Virus record (IMG/VR): IMGVR_UViG_3300034166_000463
Span: 1-64,000 of that record
From: a virus
Strand: one strand, 5' to 3'
Length of the DNA stretch: 64,000 nucleotides
Part shown: positions 49,197 through 57,654 of the stretch, one piece after another
Position numbering within the stretch: the first letter of the stretch is position 1
Layout of the letters: each line of letters begins with the position of its first letter
Made by a program: the position numbers and the translations under genes
The notes under the pieces: generated by a model
The model's input: only the letters and a program-made list of their open reading frames with translations
The model's database searches: none
What the model was told of the DNA's origin: nothing

Positions 49197-50999
49197 TCAT
49201 GGCTTCTGCAATACCTGGCGGCCACCTGCTACGCGGTAAAGGCTACCGGAAATCAGCGCGGCGTCCGCATCGGCGGCGGCGTCGTCGGCATAGTTGGGGA
49301 GTGCGCCGAAAATGATTTTTGTTGCGGGTGTGATTATTTCTGTTGTAGTCGGTCCGCCAAGAGTCACCTGATTCGCACGGCTGGCCTGCGCCTCATACCC
49401 GAGAACCACTACGTTGGCAAAATTCAGGGTCGTGCCATCCCCGTCCGTTTGTGGGCCGGCACTCCTCCCGATGAATGTTGCCTGCGCGGCCTTGTTATAT
49501 CTCCCGGCGTTGTGGCCGATGGCCAGAGTGTAGCCTCCGGTTGCCGCGATGTTTGACCCCGCGTTGTATCCGATACCGATAGATCCCGGTGATAGATCAG
49601 ATGTGAGCGAAAGCGCCCCGACGCCGACTTTCTGCGCTCCGGTGATGGCTGACTTGCCCGAATCTACGCCGACATACGTGTTGTTGGTTGATGTGTTGCC
49701 TTTGCCTGCCTCATCACCGATGGCGGTCAGGCTGCCCCCCGTCGAGTTCTGCCCCGATTGGTAGCCGATTAAGGTTGACGATCCTCCAGTGTTGGATTGT
49801 CCAGCACTAGCACCTACAAGCGTGCAATTTACGCCGGTATTGTTTATTCCTGACGCATATCCTATTGATGTTAGATTGTTCGCGGTGTTGTTTTGCCCAG
49901 CAGAGTATCCAACGCATGTCGGAAAGGTGCCGGTGTTTTCCTCGCCCGCCCGCGCACCGACCGCGACGGCGTAAGATTGGGTGTTGTTTTCTAGGGCCAG
50001 CCATCCGATGCCGATAACATCCGATCCGGTGTTGCCCATGCCGGATTGAACGCCCATGAGGACGTTCTGCGTGCCGCTGGATGATCCCGCCCGCACGCCC
50101 GCGAAAATGTTTGTCCCTGCGGTGCGGAGGTTGGTGGCTTCGATGGAGTATCGCGGAGCGGTCAGATATGCCGCCGCCAAGCGTAAGCCTATGTCGGCAT
50201 GTCCCGGAAGGGTGAAATGGATGTTGTCGCCATCGATTGCCGCTTCAGTGGTTGGCACGCTGACCCTCCATGGCGATCCATTTCCAATCTGGATCTGCGC
50301 GGATCGAATCGCGTTACCGTTGTAGCCGTCTGAAACGCGAGGAATCAGGACGCGGGTTTTCGCCTTGTCAAACCATGTCTCGGCGTCAAGTTGGGTGATG
50401 AGCGTTTCAAAATTGTCGACGTAAGTCGTGGAGTTGCTGTCTGCCTCTCCCTGCATCCAGATGAATGCGTCGATGGTGGATTTTGAAAGTCCGGTCAGTG
50501 TTGCGCTTGCAATCGCGCCGTCAACCAGGGCTTTCATGGCGACGTAGCGGGCGGACGATGCGCCGCTTCCGACCCAGCCTGAAATGGCCGCGCCCGATAG
50601 ACCGGAGATGACGCAGTAAACATCCCGCCCGGTGACAGCGGCGAGTTGTTCGGCTGCGCGGATGACCATCGCGCCGACGGTGGATGCGCCGTTGGTGATC
50701 CATGCGCTGCCGTTCCACGCGAAAACTTTTGCCGACTGGATGGTGGTGGTCGTGTAGGTCGCGCTCGCCATGTTGGACTGCCCATCGCCAACCAAAAGCA
50801 TCGGGGATTGGATCTGCGGAGTGGCTTGTGCCGCGATCTTCGCATCGGCTCCGGCGGGGGTTTCGGCTCCTAGTGCAGCGATCTGGGCTGCTGCATCTGC
50901 CGCCATGAGCAATGTCCGGCCTGCGGCGGTGGAGTCCGTGATGTCGGCGGCGGTGATGTCTGCAATTGACAAAATTCCATTTTTAAGTATTAGGCTCAT
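49197..50999 (-). CDS. Tailspike: SGNH esterase plus YadA-like head repeats
   Basis: 600 residues in three parts. Residues 1-65 form a virion attachment segment (KNGILSIADITAADITDSTAAGRTLL). Residues ~66-285 are an SGNH/sialate O-acetylesterase-like hydrolase: VGDGQSNM (Ser75), FIWMQGEAD (near 184), and DNIHFTLPGH (near 257, catalytic D and H). From ~300 to ~500 run short repeats of the type xxIGxxAGxxNTGxxxTxxG, the left-handed roll of YadA-type heads. The enzyme probably removes acetyl groups from host surface sugar. The gene is strikingly GC-rich against the phage mean, a sign of exchange. Confidence 0.85.
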   Translation of the reverse strand: MSLILKNGILSIADITAADITDSTAAGRTLLMAADAAAQIAALGAETPAGADAKIAAQATPQIQSPMLLVGDGQSNMASATYTTTTIQSAKVFAWNGSAWITNGASTVGAMVIRAAEQLAAVTGRDVYCVISGLSGAAISGWVGSGASSARYVAMKALVDGAIASATLTGLSKSTIDAFIWMQGEADSNSTTYVDNFETLITQLDAETWFDKAKTRVLIPRVSDGYNGNAIRSAQIQIGNGSPWRVSVPTTEAAIDGDNIHFTLPGHADIGLRLAAAYLTAPRYSIEATNLRTAGTNIFAGVRAGSSSGTQNVLMGVQSGMGNTGSDVIGIGWLALENNTQSYAVAVGARAGEENTGTFPTCVGYSAGQNNTANNLTSIGYASGINNTGVNCTLVGASAGQSNTGGSSTLIGYQSGQNSTGGSLTAIGDEAGKGNTSTNNTYVGVDSGKSAITGAQKVGVGALSLTSDLSPGSIGIGYNAGSNIAATGGYTLAIGHNAGRYNKAAQATFIGRSAGPQTDGDGTTLNFANVVVLGYEAQASRANQVTLGGPTTTEIITPATKIIFGALPNYADDAAADADAALISGSLYRVAGGRQVLQKP

Positions 51000-51292
51000 T
51001 GGGCGTGACGGATAAGATTAAAAGAAGCACGAATTGAACTACTCGTGCCGCCAGAAACAGTAAGACGAATAACTGAACCAGATGGAATCAAAGTTTTTTC
51101 TGTTTCAGCAGTCCAAGATCCACCAATAACATCATCAAAAACACTATTGTCAACATCGCTTCGAATAGTCATAACTACTGTAGCTCCGCCAAAATTACCC
51201 TTTAAGGTAAAAAGGTAAAAATTACCAGAATCAACTTCTATGTCATAAAAGCCATCAGCAGTAATTGGATTATTTCTGTATAAATCAGACAT
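50996..51292 (-). CDS. Small beta virion protein (98 residues)
   Basis: MSDLYRNNPITADGFYDIEVDSGNFYLFTLKGNFGGATVVMTIRSDVDNSVFDDVIGGSWTAETEKTLIPSGSVIRLTVSGGTSSSIRASFNLIRHAQ. Repeated strands and turns suggest an Ig- or jelly-roll-like decoration or fibre-base protein. It overlaps the tailspike start by 4 nt, so the two are probably made together. It heads a transcription unit marked by a terminator hairpin and a TTTAG dyad upstream. Confidence 0.6.
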   Translation of the reverse strand: MSDLYRNNPITADGFYDIEVDSGNFYLFTLKGNFGGATVVMTIRSDVDNSVFDDVIGGSWTAETEKTLIPSGSVIRLTVSGGTSSSIRASFNLIRHAQ

Positions 51293-51312
51293 TAGTTAAT
51301 TTTTTTAGTTGT

Positions 51313-51328
51313 TTTAGCCCCGACTAAA
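51313..51328 (-). promoter_or_regulatory. TTTAG dyad before the tailspike unit
   Basis: TTTAGCCCCGACTAAA on the plus strand; ends 20 nt before the start at 51292 and follows a terminator hairpin, consistent with a new transcription unit. Confidence 0.6.
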
Positions 51329-51352
51329 TAAGGAGCAATTAAAGAAAAAGTA

Positions 51353-51381
51353 GCTCACCCCATAAGAAATATGAGGCGAGC
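51353..51381 (-). terminator. Terminator candidate after 51390-51818
   Basis: GCTC/GAGC with inner CCAT/ATG(A)GG, followed on the minus strand by TACTTTTTC. Confidence 0.5.
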
Positions 51382-51389
51382 GTAATTAT

Positions 51390-51818
51390 TTAGGCATCAT
51401 TAGACACATGATACCAACGAGTTCCGTCAGACAGCAGCCTTGCAGCTTTTGCTGTAGCAATAACAACGTTTGCTGCGTCAGCAGTGCCAGTCAGAATCAC
51501 TTCAGAGCCAGAACCATCAACAGTGCAGTTTCCAGAAGCAGTGTTAAGAATGAAAACTTCACGAGGAAACGCAGCAGCAAGCGGAAGAGTTACAGTTGGA
51601 GTTGTCCCAACCACTACATTCAAACGCTTATTGATAACGTCACCATTAGCTACAGATGAATCAACATCGCTAGCAGTGAGTTCATTAACACCATGGATAT
51701 TACCCTCAGCATCTCTTGTTGCCAAAACACTGTCAACAAAACCAAGAGCCTTGCGACCTTTGTTAATGTAACGCCATGTGGCCTTAGTTGGAAGAACGAG
51801 TGAAAGAATTGTTTTCAT
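51390..51818 (-). CDS. Capsid decoration or accessory protein candidate
   Basis: 142 residues: KTILSLVLPTKATWRYINKGRKALGFVDSVLATRDAEGNIHGVNELTASDVDSSVANGDVINKRLNVVVGTTPTVTLPLAAAFPREVFILNTASGNCTVDGSGSEVILTGTADAANVVIATAKAARLLSDGTRWYHVSND. The C-terminal TVTLPLAAAxPREVFILNTASGNCTVDGSGSEVI ... LLSDGTRWYHV is a beta motif seen in phage fibre and decoration domains. Between terminators, directly after the capsid gene, so separately controlled and possibly abundant. Confidence 0.6.
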   Translation of the reverse strand: MKTILSLVLPTKATWRYINKGRKALGFVDSVLATRDAEGNIHGVNELTASDVDSSVANGDVINKRLNVVVGTTPTVTLPLAAAFPREVFILNTASGNCTVDGSGSEVILTGTADAANVVIATAKAARLLSDGTRWYHVSNDA

Positions 51819-51839
51819 ATTTTTATCGAGTTACCCATT

Positions 51840-51882
51840 AAGAAGAAAACCCCGGCCCGAATGGGCGTTCGAACCGGGGCTT
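51840..51882 (-). terminator. Strong terminator after the major capsid gene
   Basis: On the minus strand GCCCCGG ... CCGGGG (51874-51880 with 51850-51855) followed by TTTTCTTCTT. It lies 8 nt after the capsid stop. Confidence 0.75.
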
Positions 51883-51890
51883 AAGGTTAC

Positions 51891-53441
51891 TTACAGACCA
51901 AGAGAGTCGCCGGGATTAACTCGGCCATCTGGACTTGGAACAGCAAGGTGACGAATAACAACACCATACTCAGGATTAAGCGGCTTAGTTCCACTTGCAA
52001 GAACAGCGCGGAATTGTCCGATGGTTCCATCAGGGTTATCCGACTTGTCATCGTAGTTAGTCCACTTAATCTCACCAGCATAGTTGACGGCATCGAATTG
52101 AGCCTTGCCAACCGAAGTGATTGGACGAGGAACTTTCGAGCAAACAACGTCTTGATGGAAGATGAAGGAATCTTCCCAAGTGCCTTCAAGCCAATCTGGA
52201 TTAGGAATCCGCTTGGTTCCAGCAATGTTCATAACGAACTGAGGAATACGAAGCCATGCTTTAAAGTAGATGTCATCAGTTGCATCGTTTGCAGAGAACA
52301 CTGCACCATCAGCGCGTTTAACACGATAGGTAGTAGCAGTAAGATACTTCACAACAATAAGTGGAACACCACTGTAAGTCCCCGAAGACGGAGTGATTTG
52401 ACTTCCCGGGAACAGACGAGTCATGTAGGTAGTGCCAAGAATGGTATTCAGAGTCGTTCCCGAACTAAAGCCAGAGTTGACAGTGATAACAGCCGTCTTG
52501 TTGCCAGCGTCACGAGTAATGTCGTCGATGTGACGAGTATCATCCGCGCCAGAAGCTGCGGTATGATATTTCTCCCAACGACGAATCCGGTCATCATTGA
52601 TGTGACTAAATCCGTTGTAAGTCCACTTTTGCCCCATAGGCCCAAGAAGCTTTTCATTCATGCTAGAATAACGGAAATCCTCACGGATATCGGGATCAGC
52701 CATGATGAGGCGACGGGATTGGCGAGCGGAAGTAACCAGTCCATAAACAGGACGGTTTTCAGCCATGCCAAGAGCACCCTCAGCAGCACCTTGGAAGTTC
52801 AGATATTCATAAACGGAATCAAGGAATCCATTCGTCAGAATCGAGGAATCAGTTCCAGTTGCGGAAGGGAAGCCGTAGCTATCATAATCACCACCAGTAA
52901 GGTTGAAACCAGAATCAAGAACAATAAGGTTGTCCGAAACACGCTCATACTCAGAACGCTTACGCTCAATCCAGAACTCACGCTCTTGCTCGGCCATAGC
53001 CTTTACGCAAGCATTCATTTGTTGGACGCGAACGAACTTGTCGCGAAGGTTGTTTGTGTTCATTGGAGGACCCCAAATAGCTTTGTGCTTCAGATTGAAG
53101 TCACGAATGGTTTGCGAATAAGCAACGAAGTCAGCGGGTGGAACACCACCAGTGCTGTCAGCAGCTTGCGAATACGCACCGTTGTTAGTGTCAGATGCAG
53201 CAGTGCTCATGTCTGCCCAATCCACAGGATCGGTAGTTGCAGCATTTGCGCCATTCTCATCTGTCAGCATTACGCGGTCGAATTGGAATGTCTTTTGCAC
53301 GGAAGATTTTTCATCCTCCCACATTTCTTGACGATAGAGCGTAATCCACGGAGTGGGTTGGCTCATCATTTTTTGGTTAATATCAGTTCCGATTTGCGGA
53401 GCTTGTTCGACTAGGAAGTCGTTGATTGTTGGAGCAGGCAT
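51891..53441 (-). CDS. Major capsid protein (by context)
   Basis: 516 residues: TINDFLVEQAPQIGTDINQKMMSQPTPWITLYRQEMWEDEKSSVQKTFQFDRVMLTDENGANAATTDPVDWADM... N-terminal arm, then alpha/beta core with EQEREFWIERKRSEYERVSDNLIVLDSGFNLTGG (a spine-like helix) and many strands in the second half (GSQITPSSGTYSGVPLIVVKYLTATTYRVKRADGAV). Directly after scaffold and portal, and flanked by its own structured leader and a strong terminator, as expected for the most abundant virion protein. The fold is inferred; no short motif defines HK97 capsids. Confidence 0.75.
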   Translation of the reverse strand: MPAPTINDFLVEQAPQIGTDINQKMMSQPTPWITLYRQEMWEDEKSSVQKTFQFDRVMLTDENGANAATTDPVDWADMSTAASDTNNGAYSQAADSTGGVPPADFVAYSQTIRDFNLKHKAIWGPPMNTNNLRDKFVRVQQMNACVKAMAEQEREFWIERKRSEYERVSDNLIVLDSGFNLTGGDYDSYGFPSATGTDSSILTNGFLDSVYEYLNFQGAAEGALGMAENRPVYGLVTSARQSRRLIMADPDIREDFRYSSMNEKLLGPMGQKWTYNGFSHINDDRIRRWEKYHTAASGADDTRHIDDITRDAGNKTAVITVNSGFSSGTTLNTILGTTYMTRLFPGSQITPSSGTYSGVPLIVVKYLTATTYRVKRADGAVFSANDATDDIYFKAWLRIPQFVMNIAGTKRIPNPDWLEGTWEDSFIFHQDVVCSKVPRPITSVGKAQFDAVNYAGEIKWTNYDDKSDNPDGTIGQFRAVLASGTKPLNPEYGVVIRHLAVPSPDGRVNPGDSLGL

Positions 53442-53486
53442 AATTTTATTTTAGTTAGAGTTTTGGTTTGTTAGTTAGCGTTAATA

Positions 53487-53502
53487 TAGTGACGTATCAC
53501 TA
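53487..53502 (-). promoter_or_regulatory. Inverted repeat in the capsid leader, within a possible promoter
   Basis: TAGTGA-CGTA-TCACTA (plus strand). On the minus strand it lies between TTTTCC and TATATT, which are 17 nt apart, so it could be an operator; as RNA it forms a UACG tetraloop hairpin. Confidence 0.4.
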
Positions 53503-53574
53503 CGAGGAAAACAGAGTTTGTCCCAGATGGGATTACTCAGAAAATGCTTTCAATTAGAACGCACTAACACGGCG

Positions 53575-53649
53575 AGCGGGTGAATCTGGTCTGCTTTTAG
53601 AACCTGCCAAATCTTAGGTTCGTAGAAACAATTGCCGAATTCACCCGCT
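53575..53649 (-). other. Long-range stem in the capsid gene leader
   Basis: AGCGGGTGAAT (53575-53585) pairs with ATTCACCCGCT (53639-53649), 11 bp, enclosing an inner AACCT/AGGTT hairpin. It lies in the 232-nt gap between scaffold stop and capsid start. It may end scaffold mRNA or regulate capsid output. Confidence 0.5.
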
Positions 53650-53673
53650 TTGTCCAGAAAAAAATTAATTTAT

Positions 53674-54921
53674 TTAACCAGAGAAATCCATGTCTCCAAA
53701 CTTCTCTACAAAGCTTCTACTATCACTTGAAGATGAAGATGCCTGACTGGAATTAATACTATTTCCAGTATTAGCCCTAGCCTTAATTGCCTTCTCATCA
53801 CCAACTTCATACTCATGAAGTTTTTGACGGAGGTTGTTAATCTCTCCAGCGAGATGTTTTACCATCACTCCAGAAAAAGAAGCAAGAGCCATGTCACGAG
53901 TCCCAGCCCTAGAGAAGTCCAAAGACATTGTTTTGTTTCGCATCTCTTTGAATACCTCTGTTTCTTTGCCATCCTCTCCAACCAAACCCGGAATCTTCTC
54001 CTTGTATTTATCCCATAGGGTTCGGAGATGAGTTTGATAAACCTTCCTGTTTTCTTCCAATGCTTTTTCAGTTTGCATTACACGGTCAGCTTCAATCTTC
54101 TGAATGTATTTTTCAGCATCTTGAAGCATTTCCTGACGCTTACCAAGAAGTCTTGTAAGGTCTTGGCTAATGCGATAAACTTCAGACTTATCATAATCTG
54201 AAAACTCACTAAGATGTTCCTTGATTAGTTCATTTTGCTTCTTGCGATCACCCTCAGAAATAATAGACCACAGCACTTGGGGATCACCTTCATACAACTT
54301 AGCGAGCTCTTCGCTCTTATCATAAAGATCATCAACAGGCTTTCTGATTTCCCTTTTAAATTCTTCAGATGTTTCAACTTTAATTTTTGCGCTTTGGTTG
54401 GAAAGCTCAGCAATTTGCTGCCTCAAACCCTCAGCCTCCGAAGCTTTTAGCTCCAAGTCACTTAGTTTTTGCTGAACTTCTGGGCTTATTGTATTCTGCT
54501 TGGCTTCTTTAAGCTCATTACGCAAAGCTTTGAACTTGTCGCCAGCCTTAGCTTCCATGCCCTGCACAGCTTCTTCTGTTTCCTTATCAAATGATTCTTC
54601 GTCAAAGCCAACTTTCTCTTCAGCCTTCTCTTTAATCGGAGGGGTTTCTGCCTCTAGGAAATCGTCATCAAACTTAATATCGTTTTCTTTTGCCTCCTTT
54701 TTGCTCTCCACGGCTTCGCTAGAGGGCTTTGCTTCCTTTTCTTGAGTCTTTGTAGGCGCAAGAGCTACCTCCTTATCAGGCGGGGCTGAGGGCGCAGCAT
54801 TGTCTTCCTGCTTATCAAAGAGCTTTTCAAAAGCATCATTGATTCCTCCGATACTTGGATCGGCCCATTTTTGGCCTCCAGTCATAATTTCTTCCGACGT
54901 TTTTTCTGTTGTTGCTGACAT
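53674..54921 (-). CDS. Scaffolding protein candidate
   Basis: 415 residues, very acidic and helical: ETSEEIMTGGQKWADPSIGGINDAFEKLFDKQEDNAAPSAPPDKE ... EAETPPIKEKAEEKVGFDEESFDKETEEAVQGMEAKAGDKFKALRNELKEAKQNTISPEVQQKLSDLELKASEAEGLRQQIAELSNQSAK. It has a disordered N-terminal third, a central coiled coil and a C-terminal Ser-rich tail with a short FVEKFGDMDFSG helix, the layout of scaffold proteins that bind capsid through the C-terminus. Position between portal and capsid agrees. Confidence 0.78.
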   Translation of the reverse strand: MSATTEKTSEEIMTGGQKWADPSIGGINDAFEKLFDKQEDNAAPSAPPDKEVALAPTKTQEKEAKPSSEAVESKKEAKENDIKFDDDFLEAETPPIKEKAEEKVGFDEESFDKETEEAVQGMEAKAGDKFKALRNELKEAKQNTISPEVQQKLSDLELKASEAEGLRQQIAELSNQSAKIKVETSEEFKREIRKPVDDLYDKSEELAKLYEGDPQVLWSIISEGDRKKQNELIKEHLSEFSDYDKSEVYRISQDLTRLLGKRQEMLQDAEKYIQKIEADRVMQTEKALEENRKVYQTHLRTLWDKYKEKIPGLVGEDGKETEVFKEMRNKTMSLDFSRAGTRDMALASFSGVMVKHLAGEINNLRQKLHEYEVGDEKAIKARANTGNSINSSQASSSSSDSRSFVEKFGDMDFSG

Positions 54922-54936
54922 TGTATTTTCTTTGTT

Positions 54937-55191
54937 TTACTGGCGATGGATCAATCTTTTAGGCAGGACTTGCGGGTTCGCCTTTATATCCGCATATCCA
55001 AATAGAGTTGCAATTACATCACGAGCGCCTTCTTGATAATGGAAAGCCAAGGCAGATTGCTCAATTGTTTCTGAGCCAGACTTTTTCCTGCCAATCTCCA
55101 TAAGAGAAAGTTGAATGCCACGATGCAGTAGCGGAGAATTAAATAAATGAGCTAGTTGCTCTTTTTCGATTTCAGTAAATGTAAGATTCAT
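54937..55191 (-). CDS. Unknown 84-residue protein between portal and scaffold
   Basis: MNLTFTEIEKEQLAHLFNSPLLHRGIQLSLMEIGRKKSGSETIEQSALAFHYQEGARDVIATLFGYADIKANPQVLPKRLIHRQ. Helical. The pattern LxHxxxxxxLExxRxxxxxxxxxxxxxAxxxxxxGxxxxxxxL is seen in small proteins between phage portal and scaffold genes, with no known role. The start is 2 nt from a TTTAG dyad. Confidence 0.6.
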   Translation of the reverse strand: MNLTFTEIEKEQLAHLFNSPLLHRGIQLSLMEIGRKKSGSETIEQSALAFHYQEGARDVIATLFGYADIKANPQVLPKRLIHRQ

Positions 55192-55192
55192 T

Positions 55193-55208
55193 TTTAGTCA
55201 GGACTAAA
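55193..55208 (-). promoter_or_regulatory. TTTAG dyad between portal and the 84-residue gene
   Basis: On the minus strand TTTAGTCCTGACTAAA; it overlaps the portal stop codon and ends one nt before the next start codon. Confidence 0.6.
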
Positions 55209-57540
55209 TTTGCGTGGACTTAAGACGAGTCATTTTTGCTTGTGTCTCAGCGTCTCTTGTAATAATTGAAGACATTGCTTTTTGAGCTGCTTGAACTTGC
55301 GTCTGAGCCCCTATCTCTTTAATCATCTGAAGCTTGGCTACATGAGCCTCCATCATTTGTTGGAGTTTTTGCTTATGAAGCATATCCTTTTCTTGAAGCT
55401 TTGCTTGCGTTGCTTTTGCTTGGGCTTGTAGAGCTGCATCATCTGGACTCATTCCATCTTGAGCTTTCTGTGGATCTTCCATTTCACCGTCTCTAACCTT
55501 TTTCTCCATTGCTTTCATGCCATTTACGACAATCTCGCCAATTTGCTGAACCAGTTCTTGATACTTGTTCAATTCAGGTTGAATACCCTTATAGACAGTA
55601 GTAACTGCCAATGTGTCAACGCAATGCTTGTAGAGCATTTGATACTTCATTGTCCATTCGATCAGATCAACTTCACCAGTTTCAACGCCTTCCAAACCTG
55701 CTTCAAGAGCCGGAATGTGAGCAGATAGATGCACCATATGATTCTCTCCATCCGTAGGAGCAATGTAATCACTCTCAAGAAGCTCCATGTTTTCAAGCTC
55801 TGCAATCTTGAAATCGTAAGGAAGACGCTTCTCATTTGGTTTCCCTGTGTATCGCTCCGCCTTATCAACTCCTAAGAGCTCAACAAGGTAATCATATTCA
55901 AAGTTGGAACGACCAACTGCATCAAATGTAGAGTATAGTTGCTGAACTTGATCAAGCAACATGATTCGACTTGCACGAGAACCCGTCCCAATAATCCGAG
56001 TTGCTTTAACTCGTTTGAAATCAATCTTACCAAAGGCGTCAGCAGGAACGCCACGAGCGACACATCGAGCCTTCATTTCATTAACCCGCTTCCTAGCTTG
56101 CTTGTCTTTCTGCCTAACAGTGAAAGCACGTTTAACTTTCTCCCTCATGATTTTATCATACGGGCCATAAAAAAGATTGATTGCAAAACTGTTTAGCTTG
56201 TTAATGTAATCTAACTGCGAACTCACTTCTAGCTTCGTCCTGCGATCTTGCTCTGGATTCATTACCATATTACCAGAAGCCAAACCACCAGTGGCGCGAT
56301 TCAAAATCCTTCGACTTTCTTCAATTGCAGGAATCAATGAGTTGTTTAGGTTCTGGCTCATCTGCCGTTCTGGAATCTTCATTGTTGGAGGCAGACAAAT
56401 AAAGCCGCCAGCATCAATCAATTGAGAATCCTGAAGGTCTTCAACGCTCGAAGGCTGAACAATAAGCGACGATCCAATCCTAGCATTGTCCAGAAGCTTA
56501 CAGTGCATTACATCCATTGCAGTGCAAAGCTGGTAGATAAGATAGCCAAGACCACGAACTGTATACAAAAGTCCACCATTGCCTACATTAAAGGTGAAAA
56601 GTTGAAAAGCCTCGTCAACGGAATCGTAGAAATCACGTTGCTTAAACAAAAATTCTTCTTTGCCCTTTCCTCCTTCAGCAGCGTCCAATGTGGTAATGTA
56701 AAAGCTAATTTTCCCATTGAATTCTTTTACCCAAAGGAAAATAACCTCGACTGGTTCAGCCACAGTGGAAACATAAACCTCATTGGATTTAATGTCTCGC
56801 TGGACTTGCTCCCAGTTACCCCATGTCTGGCTTTTGATTTTGGATGTAGTGTTAACAATAGCCCTCTTTACGGCTTTTTCATTCCATCCATCAAGAGCGC
56901 CTTCTCCAATTTTCCCATACAAATCAGTTACAGTCATTGTTCCTGAAGCGGCTGCAACCTCAACGCCACTTGAAACAATACCAGTGCTTCTTGGAAATTT
57001 GAATTTATCAAGTCCAGCTACTGAGTATTGCATCGTTTGCTTATCGTCAAAGAAAGCAACTCCAACTCCATGAGTGACATAAGTGTCTGATAACTGCAAA
57101 TGCAACGGAAGGCTTTTGTCATCGCTACGATCCATCGTAGTAAACTCTTCAGCCATAATTTGAGACCACGTATCAGCGTAGTTCTCATCTATTTCTTTTG
57201 AAAGAGGAATTTCCGCCAGAGTTTTTGGATTGGCGTAAATATCAAGATAGGCTGAAACAGCTTCGTTCTTGATTGCTGGACCTTCCCCTGTAGTAATATT
57301 GAACCTATCAGACTGCCCTTTGTTCTCTAGCTCTTCTTCATCATGCGGAGGAATGAAATCCATTAAGCCCTGAACCAACGAGCGATTAAAGGAACCTGAT
57401 TCATCATCAGATTCCATCTTCCTAAAGATTCCACGAGCAGCTTCAGGAGTGCTTATTCTTTCTGGTGGCGCTTCTAGTGTTTCGTCATCAAGCAACTTGA
57501 GATCGTCCAAAGCTTGTTCCGTATCTGAAAATAGAGCCAT
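55204..57540 (-). CDS. Portal protein
   Basis: 778 residues. Between terminase and scaffold, as usual for portals. The text fits large podoviral portals: a clip/stem region with long helices, IIGTGSRASRIMLLDQVQQLYSTF and PEQDRRTKLEVSSQLDYINKLNSFAINLFYGPYDKIMREKVKRAF. The C-terminal ~110 residues form a Gln/Lys-rich coiled coil (AALQAQAKATQAKLQEKDMLHKQKLQQMMEAHVAKLQM), the barrel often found in these portals. It would form the 12-mer at the head vertex. The upstream gap to terminase carries three inverted repeats. Confidence 0.85.
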   Translation of the reverse strand: MALFSDTEQALDDLKLLDDETLEAPPERISTPEAARGIFRKMESDDESGSFNRSLVQGLMDFIPPHDEEELENKGQSDRFNITTGEGPAIKNEAVSAYLDIYANPKTLAEIPLSKEIDENYADTWSQIMAEEFTTMDRSDDKSLPLHLQLSDTYVTHGVGVAFFDDKQTMQYSVAGLDKFKFPRSTGIVSSGVEVAAASGTMTVTDLYGKIGEGALDGWNEKAVKRAIVNTTSKIKSQTWGNWEQVQRDIKSNEVYVSTVAEPVEVIFLWVKEFNGKISFYITTLDAAEGGKGKEEFLFKQRDFYDSVDEAFQLFTFNVGNGGLLYTVRGLGYLIYQLCTAMDVMHCKLLDNARIGSSLIVQPSSVEDLQDSQLIDAGGFICLPPTMKIPERQMSQNLNNSLIPAIEESRRILNRATGGLASGNMVMNPEQDRRTKLEVSSQLDYINKLNSFAINLFYGPYDKIMREKVKRAFTVRQKDKQARKRVNEMKARCVARGVPADAFGKIDFKRVKATRIIGTGSRASRIMLLDQVQQLYSTFDAVGRSNFEYDYLVELLGVDKAERYTGKPNEKRLPYDFKIAELENMELLESDYIAPTDGENHMVHLSAHIPALEAGLEGVETGEVDLIEWTMKYQMLYKHCVDTLAVTTVYKGIQPELNKYQELVQQIGEIVVNGMKAMEKKVRDGEMEDPQKAQDGMSPDDAALQAQAKATQAKLQEKDMLHKQKLQQMMEAHVAKLQMIKEIGAQTQVQAAQKAMSSIITRDAETQAKMTRLKSTQI

Positions 57541-57570
57541 TTTTCTTGTTGAATTTAATTTACCTGCCAG

Positions 57571-57634
57571 ATGTTCTTAGAACATATTTACTAAATCAAA
57601 ATTAGTAAGTTGCTGATTGAATCCCTTAATTCAA
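57571..57634. promoter_or_regulatory. Three inverted repeats between terminase and portal
   Basis: ATGTTC-TTA-GAACAT (57571-57585), TTACTAA-N7-TTAGTAA (57588-57608) and TTGAAT-N6-ATTCAA (57617-57634) lie in the 114-nt gap. The first is a compact dyad like a repressor site; the last two could be RNA hairpins after terminase. Confidence 0.5.
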
Positions 57635-57654
57635 CCAAGTTGTCAAGAATATCT

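Noticed and set aside
51948-53414. 488-codon plus-strand frame opposite the capsid gene
   Set aside because: It mirrors the capsid codons almost throughout and has no domain-like features; the capsid frame has proper context, leader and terminator.
57571-57585. LexA box
   Set aside because: Spacing is N3, and the site is not next to a repair gene; only a generic dyad can be claimed.
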